A DNA stretch of 21,687 bases. Origin: a virus. Positions 14,214-21,687 of this stretch are shown piece after piece. The translations under genes and the position numbers were made by a program. Position 1 is the first letter of the stretch. Each line of letters starts with the position of its first letter. A model generated the notes under the pieces. That model searched no databases and was not told the DNA's origin. It saw nothing but the letters and a program-made list of their open reading frames with translations. The stretch spans positions 1-21,687 of the IMG/VR virus record IMGVR_UViG_3300032265_000894. One strand, written 5' to 3'.

Positions 14214-14585
14214 ATGGCAAAACCAGCAATCCCGTATTCCGCCACGTTCACGTACGGGACGTTCTCTGGATACGTGACTGGACTCAGCGTGGAACACCCC
14301 ACGGCCGAAACGATCGACATGACGGGTACGAACGACCCGCTCGGGAGCTTCTATCTGGTACCCACCGGAGAGAAGCGAGGCGGAAGCATCTCGGTCGATT
14401 TCATGCACAACGGAACCTACGACGTTGCGTCTTTGATTGGGACCTACGGGACCCTGGCGTTTTCGTCGTCCGCGTACTCCGTGTCGAAGAGCGTCATCTG
14501 CGAAACGGCTTCAATGGAAGCAAGGACCGCAGAAGTTGTTCGCGGCACGCTGAAGTTTTTGATGACTGATTACACCGGAGGTTGA
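14214..14585 (+). CDS. Tail tube-like protein, paralogue 3 (diverged)
   Basis: A protein of 123 residues, 2 bases after the previous stop and without a clear ribosome binding site, so it probably depends on coupling. It keeps the plan of the other two copies: N-terminal YSATFTYGTFSGYVTGLSV, middle TIDMTGTNDPLGSFYLVP, and C-terminal FSSSAYSVSKSVICETASM then AEVVRGTLKFLM. The TGTNDP stretch is similar to the loop in many phage major tail proteins. Overall identity with copies 1 and 2 is low but the order of strands is the same. Its stop sits within the ribosome binding site of the next gene (GGAGG 14577-14581). Confidence 0.6.
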   Translation: MAKPAIPYSATFTYGTFSGYVTGLSVEHPTAETIDMTGTNDPLGSFYLVPTGEKRGGSISVDFMHNGTYDVASLIGTYGTLAFSSSAYSVSKSVICETASMEARTAEVVRGTLKFLMTDYTGG

Positions 14586-14588
14586 TCC

Positions 14589-14963
14589 ATGGCTGGGTTG
14601 AGCAAGTCAGCAATTCTGGCGGCAAACGACGCGCAGGTCGAGAAGTTCGACGTCAAGGAGTGGGGCGGAAGCATCTACGTTCGCACGCTCACCGGCACGG
14701 AGCGAGACGCCTTCGAGGACGCCTACGCCGAGAGCAAGACCAAGTCGTTCCGCGAGCGGTTTCTTGTCCTCGCGATCTGCGACGAGTACGGCGCCCGGCT
14801 TTTCACGGACGCAGAGATCAGCGACCTCGGCAAGAAGAGCGCGATGGTCCTCAATCGCGTGTTCGACAAGGCGTGGTCGATCAACGCCTTCAAACCGGAG
14901 GACGTTGATGCCCTGGGAAAAGATTCCTCGAGCGCCCAGAGCGAAGGTTCTACCTCCGCCTAG
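14589..14963 (+). CDS. Tail assembly chaperone (gpG-like)
   Basis: A protein of 124 residues with a strong ribosome binding site (GGAGG 14577-14581). It resembles the tail assembly chaperones that coat the tape measure protein during tail building: a strand-rich start VEKFDVKEWGGSIYVRTLTGTERDAFED (about 18-45), a helix KSFRERFLVLAICDEYG, then ARLFTDAEISDLGKKSAMVLNRVFDKAWSIN (about 75-104), which is the family signature. Its position between tail tube and tape measure genes is exactly that of lambda G. Near its end is the slippery sequence that lets a fraction of ribosomes read on into the T part. The unshifted product ends at 14961-14963. Confidence 0.85.
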   Translation: MAGLSKSAILAANDAQVEKFDVKEWGGSIYVRTLTGTERDAFEDAYAESKTKSFRERFLVLAICDEYGARLFTDAEISDLGKKSAMVLNRVFDKAWSINAFKPEDVDALGKDSSSAQSEGSTSA

Positions 14964-15229
14964 CCCTGGCGCTCGGCGGAATGACCGTCAAGGAAATGCT
15001 CGCAAGAATGGATTCGAGGGAGCTTTCCGAGTGGTATGCGTACGACCAGCGGTGGCCGCTGCCAGACGGCTGGCAGCAAACGGCGAGGCTGTGTCGAGTC
15101 ATGATGGCTGCGTCTGGGAACTACAAGCGGGGCGATCTGCCGGACGACATCGATTTCATGCCGGTGGCCGTCAAGCCAGAGCAGTCGCAAAACCAGATCG
15201 TCGCTGAGTTGATGAAGTTGAAACAGTGA
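14589..15229 (+). CDS. Tail assembly chaperone G-T fusion made by -1 frameshift
   Basis: This is the predicted long form. Ribosomes read frame 0 to AAA at 14919-14921, slip back one base, and continue with the codon at 14921 to a stop at 15227-15229, giving about 213 residues (111 from G and 102 from T). The T part starts RFLERPERRFYLRLALALGG and goes on MTVKEMLARMDSRELSEWYA, a pattern known from gpT-type extensions. The T part has no good start of its own. An in-frame ATG at 14981 lacks a ribosome binding site and would lose the FYLRLALALG segment. As in lambda, the long form should be rarer than the short and bind both the tape measure and the tail tube protein. Confidence 0.82.
14915..14975 (+). 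promoter_or_regulatory. Programmed -1 ribosomal frameshift element (slippery site and stem)
   Basis: The heptamer GGGAAAA at 14915-14921 is in the correct frame (G GGA AAA), obeying the X XXY YYZ rule, and differs from the lambda G/T site only in the last base. Seven bases downstream, CGAGCGCC at 14929-14936 pairs perfectly with GGCGCTCG at 14968-14975 (8 GC-rich pairs, 31-base loop). A small inner stem AGGT/ACCT (14945-14948 with 14952-14955) fits in the loop. Spacer length and stem strength are those expected of a stimulatory structure. The -1 frame stays open for 102 codons after the slip. Confidence 0.85.
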
Positions 15230-15236
15230 GGCACGG

Positions 15237-18200
15237 ATGGCCGCATACCTTGGGAAGATCAGCGCTGTCATTTCTGCGAACACGCAGGATTTCACGCGCA
15301 AGCTGTCTACCGCCAAGGACGACGTCGATCGCTTCAAGAGCAAGCTCGACGGGATGCGGCTCAACCTCAACACGAGGGCGCTGGATGGCACCCTCACGAA
15401 GCTTCAGTTGTTCCAACGGACGTTGCAGGAAGCTCGTCAGCTAAAGATCGACGTCACGGACCTGCGGCGCATGTACCGTTTGTTCGAGGACGTTGGCCGG
15501 CCGCTGACGAACGTCAAGAATCAGGTCGAGGGGCTGTCCGTTGCCGTTCAGGCGCAGCTTTACCCGTCCCTAGGTCTGGCCCAGAAGGGCTTTCAGGACC
15601 TCTACCGGCGAGTGCAGGCAGGCGGAAAAGCGTCCAGAGATGAAGTGAACGCGCTCATCGCCCAGGTCGAGCGGCTGGACGCCAGCCTGTCTGTCGTGAA
15701 GGGAATCGCGTCCCTCAACAGCGCCGTCTCAATCGGGAACGCCGGCCCGACGTTCGTGCAGGGGCGAGCCCAGGACGCCCTGATGAACGCCGCCAAGGCG
15801 AGGGCTGCCGCCGGGAAGCTCCCTGGCGGTGTTCGCGAGGATCCGTTTTTCCAGACGGTAGCCTCGCAGACGGCGACCGCCGGAAACCAAATCGAGGTCC
15901 TGACTGCAAAAGTCGAAAAGTTCAAGCTCGCGCTTTCAAACACGCCAGGGCTCTCAAGCAATCCGAAGTTCATGCAGGGTTTCGCAGACGCGCAGTCTCA
16001 GCTAGACGCTACGGCCGAGCATCTGAGCAAGCTCAACGCAATGCTGTCTGGGCGCACAGGCAACATCGCTGTCACGGGGACCATGAACGACAAGCTGAAG
16101 GAGATGCTTCCGGCGAAAGACGCTGCCAGACAGCAGATCATTCAGAACTATCGCGACACGCTTCGGGGGATTGCGGCCGGCGGGGGCAGCACCGCAGACA
16201 GAGTCGCCGCCAAGGCCGAAACGAGGACAGCGCTCAACGCGGAGTCTGTTGTTTCTGGGCCAGCCGTTCGTGCCCAGGAACTCATTGAGCGCGCTGGAAA
16301 GCTGAAAAACCCCGGACTGTCTGCCGAGGGCGAAAACCTCAAGAGCCTTGCCGCCGACACGCAGGCTGCTGCCGGCAACACGGTAATGTTCAAGGCCAAG
16401 ATGGACGCCTTGAACAGCACGCTCGACGCATTCGAGGGCAAGGTTGCAAAGTCAGAGCGAGTGACGAAGCAGTTCTCCATGTTCATGGCGGCGGCCGGGA
16501 ACTCTGCTTCCAAACTCGATCCTCAACTCGAACACGCGGTGGCGGCTGTGCAAACTGCGCGGCAGCTTCGCGGAAACTACGGCTCCGACAACCTTTCCGG
16601 CCGTATCAACATGACCGCAGCCATCAGCGGCCATTCAGAGAGAATGCAGCGCCTCATCGAGCAGAGAGACGCTATCGGTGAGATGAAAATAAGCGACAAG
16701 GGCGGAAAGACGGCAGAGCAGCGGCGAGCAGCGGCGCTTGTCCGCGCTCAAGAGAAGATGGAGAAAGAAAACGTCGACCTCGTCAAGAAATCCGCCTCCG
16801 AAAGCAAGGGCGTTTTCAACGAACAGCAGGCGATGAGGACCTACGGAAATGCGAAGAAGAACCAGGGGTCGATGGGAGCAGGCCGATTCGCGGGAGCGGA
16901 TTTGGCATTCCAGCAGGCCGCGTTTGCCGTCGATGACTTCATGTCCGCCACTGGTGGCGTCGAATACAAGATCCGCGCAATCTCCAACAACATCACCCAG
17001 ATGGGCCTGATGCTCGGGACCTCTGGAGTCATTCCTTGGTTGACGGCCACCAAGGGGCTTTTCATCGGACTCGGCGTCGTGATGGGCGGGCAGCTTGCCG
17101 TCCAACTGATGAAGCACTCGAAGTGGTTTCAAGAGTACGAAAAGAGAGGCGAGGTCCTCAATGAAGTCCTCCAGAAGCAACGAGACAGAGCGCAGTCTGC
17201 CGCTGCTGCTTTCGGCAAGCTAGCGGACGCTATCAAGGACGCCTCATTCAGCGGCAGCGGTGGCGTCGGAGTTGATCGTCGTCTTCAGGCGAGCGAGCTT
17301 TTCCGCAAGAGCCGCGAGTCCCTCGAGGACAGGGTTGCCATGCAGGACACAGCCTACGTCGGAAACCTGGCGCAGCAAAATGCGCTGCGAGAGCAGCAAA
17401 AGAAATCAAACGACCCAGCGCGAATCGCTGGTCTTGAAATGCTGATTCGCGACCTCGAGAACGCGGCGCCGCGGCTGCGGCGGGAAGCGCTTGCGGCAGC
17501 CCAGGTCGGAAAGGGCGGCAACAACAATCTCGGAAAAACGCTGGCTGCATTCGAGAAGGAGCGAATCGAAGCTCGGCTCTCAGGAGAACTCTTCAACGCC
17601 GCAACTGGCGGTCGCGGCGCCGGCGCCGTCGCAAAAGCGGCGAGAGAACGGGCGCAGCGCGACATTGAGGCCATTGACCCCAATCGCGCTTTTGCAGACT
17701 CGGGAGAAGCGCTCAAGGCGTTCGAGGACGAGCTTCGCAAGGCTGCTGAATTGCAACAGAAGCACGCCGGAATGCTCGGCAGCCCAATGGCTTTCCGGCA
17801 GGCCGGCGAAGAGATCGCGAAACTCGAACGAGTCATTGCGGCTTTGAAGCTCGAGGCGCTCGAGGAAGGTTTCGCGAAGCTCGCCAAGAATATCTACGCC
17901 GCAGCAGATGACATCGACTCAGCCCAAAAGAGGCTCGCTACCGCTGTCGAGGCTGGCGTGCCAATGGCGCTGACCCTTCAGGTAGAACTCAACTCGCTGG
18001 CAGAGGAATTGCAATCCGCGCTGAAAGAGTCTCAACGGCTTCGCGATGCCAAGGACTTTGAGGGAGCGGCCGAATCTGACCAGCGTGCCCTGGAAATCGC
18101 CAACCGCCGCGGAGACGTTGTCGGCCGCGCGAGGGCTGTTGGTGAAACCGCGCGAAGCCAGCCGTTGTCGTTCTTTGGCGGGATGGCAGAGGCACAGAGG

Positions 18201-19325
18201 GCTCAGGCCGAGACGGTGGTTTCCAAGAGGACAGCTTTCATCAACGAGAGTAATAGGCTCGTCTCGGAAGAGTTGAACCGTAAGGCACAAATCTCAGGCA
18301 ACCCGTTTGACTTGCAAAACGCCGAGGACTTCAACCTTCAAATGAAGGACATTGCCGAAAGTTTTCTTGTCGCAACGATGGCGTCAAACGAGTTCGGCAA
18401 AGCGCTCGAAAAGTTTGCTACTGGCCTGGGCAACACCGTTGTCAATGAACTACAAGGCGAGGAGGACAAGGCAAGGAGGGCGGTCAACAAAGCCGAGGCA
18501 GGTTTTCGTCAAGGCGTGGTCGGGACAGGGCCGAGGCGCGCGTTTGACGCCGCTGAAGCGGATGCGAAAACGATCCGCAACGACAGAAAAAACGCCGAAG
18601 ATCGCAACCTCTCCATTCAGCAAGAGCTTGAGCGCGCGCGCGATAGGTTCGAGCGTGGCATCGATGCCGGCACCGGCGCAAAAGAAGACGTCGATCGCGC
18701 CAGAAAGATTCGTGCGCTTGATGAGCGTGCTGCTGATATGACGCTGCTGCCAAGCGAACAGCTTGCGGCGAAGCAAGAAGCGGAGCGGCTTCGTCTCGAC
18801 CAGCAGCGAGCTTTTGAGAACACGCCTCAGGCAAGGGCGATGAGGGCAGACGCAAACGACCTCGATGCCACGCAGCAGGCGACGATGCAGAAGATAGAGA
18901 GGCTCCAGCGTGGCCGCGAGATGGTCGTCTCCGACACCCAGAAGCGACGAGAGGAAGCAGAGCGAAAGGCCGCCGATGCCGTTGAGGCTCTCATGGAACG
19001 GCGCGACGGCAAGGACGTCTTTGCCATCGGCAAAGATCGAAACGACGCAGCCAAAACGGCCATGGCCGCAATGGCCCGCGAGATCGCCCCGGCGTTTGTC
19101 GGGTATGGCGAAGAAGTGAAGAACGCACAGCTTGGCGGGCCGTCCCGCCAGGCGCTCAACGCCTCCGACATCACCACCATGCAAGGGCAGAGCGAATTGA
19201 GCCGACTGCTTCGCGGCGACGACCCGTCGAAAGACATCAACCTCGTTGAGCTTCAGAAGCAGACTGCCGCACTCGAAGGGATCGAGAAGATCCTCGAAAA
19301 TCAAGCTGTTGTCGACTTCCGCTGA
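15237..19325 (+). CDS. Tape measure protein
   Basis: A protein of 1,362 residues, the longest in the window, placed after the G/GT chaperones. It sets tail length: at about 0.15 nm per residue the tail would be near 200 nm. The N-terminus MAAYLGKISAVISANTQDFT followed by RKLSTAKDDVDRFKSKL is typical of tape measure proteins. Most of the chain is Ala/Glu/Lys/Arg-rich and coiled-coil-like. A hydrophobic stretch at about 589-624 (MGLMLGTSGVIPWL, then GLFIGLGVVMGGQLAVQLM) may insert in the host membrane at DNA delivery. I see no lysozyme, peptidase or transglycosylase motif. The C-terminus (LVELQKQTAALEGIEKIL) is a helix like that of many tape measures. The start is 7 bases after the GT stop, with GAGGCACGG before the ATG. 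Confidence 0.9.
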   Translation: MAAYLGKISAVISANTQDFTRKLSTAKDDVDRFKSKLDGMRLNLNTRALDGTLTKLQLFQRTLQEARQLKIDVTDLRRMYRLFEDVGRPLTNVKNQVEGLSVAVQAQLYPSLGLAQKGFQDLYRRVQAGGKASRDEVNALIAQVERLDASLSVVKGIASLNSAVSIGNAGPTFVQGRAQDALMNAAKARAAAGKLPGGVREDPFFQTVASQTATAGNQIEVLTAKVEKFKLALSNTPGLSSNPKFMQGFADAQSQLDATAEHLSKLNAMLSGRTGNIAVTGTMNDKLKEMLPAKDAARQQIIQNYRDTLRGIAAGGGSTADRVAAKAETRTALNAESVVSGPAVRAQELIERAGKLKNPGLSAEGENLKSLAADTQAAAGNTVMFKAKMDALNSTLDAFEGKVAKSERVTKQFSMFMAAAGNSASKLDPQLEHAVAAVQTARQLRGNYGSDNLSGRINMTAAISGHSERMQRLIEQRDAIGEMKISDKGGKTAEQRRAAALVRAQEKMEKENVDLVKKSASESKGVFNEQQAMRTYGNAKKNQGSMGAGRFAGADLAFQQAAFAVDDFMSATGGVEYKIRAISNNITQMGLMLGTSGVIPWLTATKGLFIGLGVVMGGQLAVQLMKHSKWFQEYEKRGEVLNEVLQKQRDRAQSAAAAFGKLADAIKDASFSGSGGVGVDRRLQASELFRKSRESLEDRVAMQDTAYVGNLAQQNALREQQKKSNDPARIAGLEMLIRDLENAAPRLRREALAAAQVGKGGNNNLGKTLAAFEKERIEARLSGELFNAATGGRGAGAVAKAARERAQRDIEAIDPNRAFADSGEALKAFEDELRKAAELQQKHAGMLGSPMAFRQAGEEIAKLERVIAALKLEALEEGFAKLAKNIYAAADDIDSAQKRLATAVEAGVPMALTLQVELNSLAEELQSALKESQRLRDAKDFEGAAESDQRALEIANRRGDVVGRARAVGETARSQPLSFFGGMAEAQRAQAETVVSKRTAFINESNRLVSEELNRKAQISGNPFDLQNAEDFNLQMKDIAESFLVATMASNEFGKALEKFATGLGNTVVNELQGEEDKARRAVNKAEAGFRQGVVGTGPRRAFDAAEADAKTIRNDRKNAEDRNLSIQQELERARDRFERGIDAGTGAKEDVDRARKIRALDERAADMTLLPSEQLAAKQEAERLRLDQQRAFENTPQARAMRADANDLDATQQATMQKIERLQRGREMVVSDTQKRREEAERKAADAVEALMERRDGKDVFAIGKDRNDAAKTAMAAMAREIAPAFVGYGEEVKNAQLGGPSRQALNASDITTMQGQSELSRLLRGDDPSKDINLVELQKQTAALEGIEKILENQAVVDFR

Positions 19326-19340
19326 TTCACAGGAGCCCCC

Positions 19341-19715
19341 ATGCCCGACGTCACCTACAACCTCTCGCTCCGCGCCTCGCGGGACAACCTCAACGTCCTC
19401 ACGCAAGTCTCTGGCGTGACGGCCAGCATGAGCGTCTCGGGGATGTCCAGCGTGGTCCTTCCGCTGGCGGCCACGACCGTCAGCATCTCAACGGCCACGC
19501 TCAGTTCCGTGGGCCTCGCCTACCTCCAGAACATCTCCACCGACACCGTGACGATCACGACGGCCAAGGTGGGCATCGTGGCAAGCGGCACCTTCTATCC
19601 GTTCACGACGCTCCTCCCTGGCGAGGCCGCGCTCCTGCGGCTTGCCTCTGGCAGCCAATTCGCCGCCCAGGGGTCCACCGCTGCCCGGCTCCGCGTTGAC
19701 ATCCTCGAGGGCTGA
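19341..19715 (+). CDS. Small beta-rich hypothetical virion protein, possible paralogue of the 11675 gene
   Basis: A protein of 124 residues with a strong ribosome binding site (AGGAG 19331-19335). It is entirely strand-like and rich in Ser, Thr, Ala and Val (TASMSVSGMSSVVLPLAATT, VSISTATLSSVGLAYLQNIS), ending FAAQGSTAARLRVDILEG. The central part resembles that of the 108-residue protein at 11675-12001 and the two may descend from one gene. Here it lies just after the tape measure gene and 2 bases before the next gene, where distal tail or baseplate proteins are expected. No catalytic motif is seen. Function is not recognised. Confidence 0.7.
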   Translation: MPDVTYNLSLRASRDNLNVLTQVSGVTASMSVSGMSSVVLPLAATTVSISTATLSSVGLAYLQNISTDTVTITTAKVGIVASGTFYPFTTLLPGEAALLRLASGSQFAAQGSTAARLRVDILEG

Positions 19716-19717
19716 AC

Positions 19718-20803
19718 ATGACTCGCGCCGTCAAAGAACTCGCCCAAGGGCAGGCATTCGGCCGCACGGTCGATAGCGCGCAGGCCGCCGACACCTCGGA
19801 GCGAAACTTCCGCGTCGTGCTGTCATCTCCCAACGAGGTCTACAGCCCGCAAAGCGTTTGTGGCGTGTATGTTGGCGACCGGCATCCGCTGAACCCGTAC
19901 ATGACTTGCTCTGGGTTTGACGCCAAGTTCGAGAGCGACAGCCGCCTCGTCAATATCATCACGTTCAAGTACGGCTCCAATCCAGGCCAAGAGGATACGA
20001 AGCAGCAGGAGCCCAGCGTTCGGCCGCCTCTTTGGTCGACAAGCACCTCGCTTCAGGAAACGCCAGTCATCGTCTGGAAGCGGATGATTTCCGACACGGC
20101 GAGCTACGACGGCAAGTGGACAGCGCCTGTCAATCCGGCCGGAGATAGGTACGAAGGGATCTCGAAGCTCGAGCCGATCACCACCATCTCGGTCGAGCAG
20201 TACGAAGCCATAGATCCCACCCGCAACATCAAGTACGTGGGGCGAGTCAACTCAACGGCGATGGCGCTTGGCTCCCTCGTCATGCCGCCAAGGTCGGTCA
20301 TGCTTCGCGGGTTGCAGAGCAAGCCGCACGTTGAGCCATTTGGCAATCTGGTTTGGCGAGGTTGGATCTGCACCTATGAGTTCGCATTTCGCGACAACTT
20401 CACAACCTACTACGGCGCCTACGGCGAAAGCCGAGACTCCATCGGCTGGGACATCACCCAGATTGTTGAGGGGTACAACATCATCAACACTGGACTCGAT
20501 GACGCCGCAGTCGACCAGGGGGCGCTGGCCTACACCCTGGACGAATACGGCGCTGTGACGCCAAGCTGGGGCGCGAGGACGCTTGTCGAAACCAACAAAA
20601 AATACCGGGCGTGCGTGAAGGTGTCAGCGCCTGGCGGCGACCCCAACAGGAAGATTTCGCAGCGGCCATCCGCCCAGCCCGTGGCACTGAATGCAGACGG
20701 GAGCCCTCGAGACGTCAACAGCCAGACGCCGAAGGTTCTCGTCTGGCGCTACCAAATCTACGAAGACTGCAACTTCAAGGCAGTCCTGGGACTGAGGTTC
20801 TGA
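19718..20803 (+). CDS. Unidentified distal tail region protein
   Basis: A protein of 361 residues that I cannot place in a family. It is rich in aromatics, Pro and Asn and looks mainly beta. Notable stretches are SPQSVCGVYVGDRHPLNPYM (about 42-61), FKYGSNPGQEDTKQQEPSVR, SVRPPLWSTSTSLQETPVIV (about 100-119), FGNLVWRGWICTYEFAFRDN (about 209-228) and the closing KVLVWRYQIYEDCNFKAVLG. No signal peptide, membrane helix or enzyme motif is visible. It starts 2 bases after the preceding stop, and its own stop overlaps the next ATG by one base. Its position right after the tape measure block is where distal tail, baseplate hub or adsorption proteins lie in siphoviruses, so a tail tip role is a reasonable inference. 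Confidence 0.7.
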   Translation: MTRAVKELAQGQAFGRTVDSAQAADTSERNFRVVLSSPNEVYSPQSVCGVYVGDRHPLNPYMTCSGFDAKFESDSRLVNIITFKYGSNPGQEDTKQQEPSVRPPLWSTSTSLQETPVIVWKRMISDTASYDGKWTAPVNPAGDRYEGISKLEPITTISVEQYEAIDPTRNIKYVGRVNSTAMALGSLVMPPRSVMLRGLQSKPHVEPFGNLVWRGWICTYEFAFRDNFTTYYGAYGESRDSIGWDITQIVEGYNIINTGLDDAAVDQGALAYTLDEYGAVTPSWGARTLVETNKKYRACVKVSAPGGDPNRKISQRPSAQPVALNADGSPRDVNSQTPKVLVWRYQIYEDCNFKAVLGLRF

Positions 20804-21153
20804 TGGCTCAAGAACGCTACCTGATTGGCCCTGGCTTGAAAGACAAGCTTGGCGAGGTAATTCGCCGGGTAGACGGCGGCGCCACGCCTGGGTTCAGCGT
20901 GACGCCTTCGAGCGTGAGGTTTGAAGAGCCGTTTCGAGGTCGCGGGGACTTCTTCCGCATCGGCACCTACGGCACGGCCGCCTGGGCGCTGAACGCATCA
21001 GCGACCGTCACTCTGACAAACGTCTCTCCGACCGGCTCCACGGTTCTTGTCACCAATGTCTTTGGTGCGCTCTCGACAGCAACGGCGTCGAGAAACGTCG
21101 GCATCGCGAAAGACGGGACGCAGTGGTATTTGATTCAAGCGCAGTGTCCGTGA
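20803..21153 (+). CDS. Small hypothetical distal tail protein
   Basis: A protein of 116 residues starting at ATG 20803 with GAGG at 20794-20797. A longer in-frame start lies inside the previous gene and is rejected. The N-terminal 30 residues form a helix (GPGLKDKLGEVIRRVDGG), and the rest is beta-rich and Thr/Ser-rich (FRIGTYGTAAWALNASATVT, TGSTVLVTNVFGAL). A helix-then-strands plan is common in small tail tip or fibre-attachment proteins, but I do not recognise a family. It is coupled to the 361-residue gene before it and followed after 9 bases by the cysteine-rich gene. Confidence 0.65.
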   Translation: MAQERYLIGPGLKDKLGEVIRRVDGGATPGFSVTPSSVRFEEPFRGRGDFFRIGTYGTAAWALNASATVTLTNVSPTGSTVLVTNVFGALSTATASRNVGIAKDGTQWYLIQAQCP

Positions 21154-21162
21154 GGTGACAGC

Positions 21163-21687
21163 ATGGCTTTTGGTCTCGGGATTCCTTGCGGCAAGTGCGG
21201 GTGCGAAAAGCCGTGCGAAGCCTGCACTCGCACCTGCCAGAATCCGCACAGCGGCGCGGCGTTCCAAGAGGTGTACCGCGGTTATTCGTTCGGTTCCGTC
21301 AACGGCCTCGCCAGCGACGGCTACCTGACGTTTTCCGGTGACGAGGACAACCCCGCGTTTATTCCAGGCGGCGGGCCGTTTCACCAAGCAATTGGCGGGT
21401 CGTTTTACTTGAGCAGCGCACAGACTCGTTTCCCGTGTTCGCTCTCCGTGTCGTTCTGGCGCACACTCTTCCCAGCAGACGCCACAACAGATACCGCGTT
21501 GTCATCAAACACAGTGACATTTACTTGCGTCACAGGGCAGTTCTTTCTTCCAACGGTTGGAGTGACACTAAACCCAGGCGACACCTACACGTTTTCAAAT
21601 GCCGTCCCGCTTGTTTCGCTTTTTAGCGGCGATCCTCGATCATCGGTTGGGTCGTTTGGGGGATTCGCAACGTGCGACAACACGCAA
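21163..21687 (+). CDS. Cysteine-rich N-terminus tail or virion protein, partial (cut by window edge)
   Basis: An open frame of 175 codons runs from ATG 21163 to the last base with no stop, so the C-terminus lies outside the window. It has GAGGT at 21152-21156 as ribosome binding site and follows the previous stop by 9 bases. The first 25 residues hold six cysteines (C9, C12, C14, C18, C21, C25) in MAFGLGIPCGKCGCEKPCEA then CTRTC, a spacing suggesting a zinc or iron-sulphur knuckle or a disulphide knot. The remainder is strand-like, Gly/Ser/Phe/Thr-rich (GSFYLSSAQTRFPCSLSVSF, TVGVTLNPGDTYTFSNAV), as in tail fibre or receptor-binding proteins. Function is not recognised. Confidence 0.75.
   Translation, partial: MAFGLGIPCGKCGCEKPCEACTRTCQNPHSGAAFQEVYRGYSFGSVNGLASDGYLTFSGDEDNPAFIPGGGPFHQAIGGSFYLSSAQTRFPCSLSVSFWRTLFPADATTDTALSSNTVTFTCVTGQFFLPTVGVTLNPGDTYTFSNAVPLVSLFSGDPRSSVGSFGGFATCDNTQ

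Noticed and set aside
14981-15229. Independent small gene starting at ATG 14981
   Set aside because: It has no ribosome binding site, its upstream in-frame sequence is conserved-looking (FYLRLALALG), and a textbook -1 slippery site with stem explains its expression as a fusion to G.
1-21687. tRNA, rRNA, insertion sequence or integrase genes
   Set aside because: I found no tRNA-like cloverleaf, transposase or integrase motif in any frame, so integration or transposition cannot be inferred from this window.

Overview
This window is the head-and-tail morphogenesis module of a tailed double-stranded DNA phage or prophage of the HK97-like, long-tailed (siphovirus) type. Every gene I can support lies on the + strand, most adjacent genes touch or overlap by 1 to 4 bases, and the order is the classical one: small terminase, large terminase, portal, head protease, major capsid, head-tail connectors, tail tube, G/GT tail chaperones, tape measure, distal tail proteins. 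No integrase, repressor, lysis or replication gene is in view, so lytic phage and prophage cannot be told apart. By eye the DNA is moderately GC-rich (about 60%), with NTG starts that include TTG and GTG. I cannot name the host with confidence.

Layout: 1-292 holds a short tandem repeat and a G-rich, hairpin-containing non-coding stretch, a plausible place for a packaging site. 293-2509 is the packaging motor (a small unknown protein, TerS, TerL). 2513-8006 is the portal and head maturation block. It carries unusual cargo: a bacterioferritin-like protein between portal and protease, a multidomain prohead protease with a duplicated accessory domain and a four-cysteine cluster, and a large protein joining a histone-like Lys/Ala region to an HExxH metallopeptidase-like domain. 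8007-8184 is the only long intergenic gap within the gene array. It folds into a run of hairpins directly ahead of the major capsid gene. 8185-13486 holds the capsid protein, a probable decoration protein, a glycosyltransferase-like protein and the head-tail connector and completion proteins. 13513-15229 holds three tandem tail-tube-like paralogues, then the G and G-T chaperones, joined by a clear -1 frameshift site (GGGAAAA plus a downstream stem). 15237-19325 is the tape measure gene (1,362 residues, predicting a tail of roughly 200 nm). 19341 to the right edge holds distal tail or adsorption candidates that I mostly cannot identify, ending in a cysteine-rich protein cut by the window edge.

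The parts most worth attention are the ferritin-like protein inside an HK97 capsid operon (a parallel to encapsulins, which are HK97-fold shells that carry ferritin-like cargo), the structured RNA ahead of the capsid gene, the frameshift element, the triplicated tail-tube gene, and the capsid-side glycosyltransferase and histone-like/metallopeptidase fusion.
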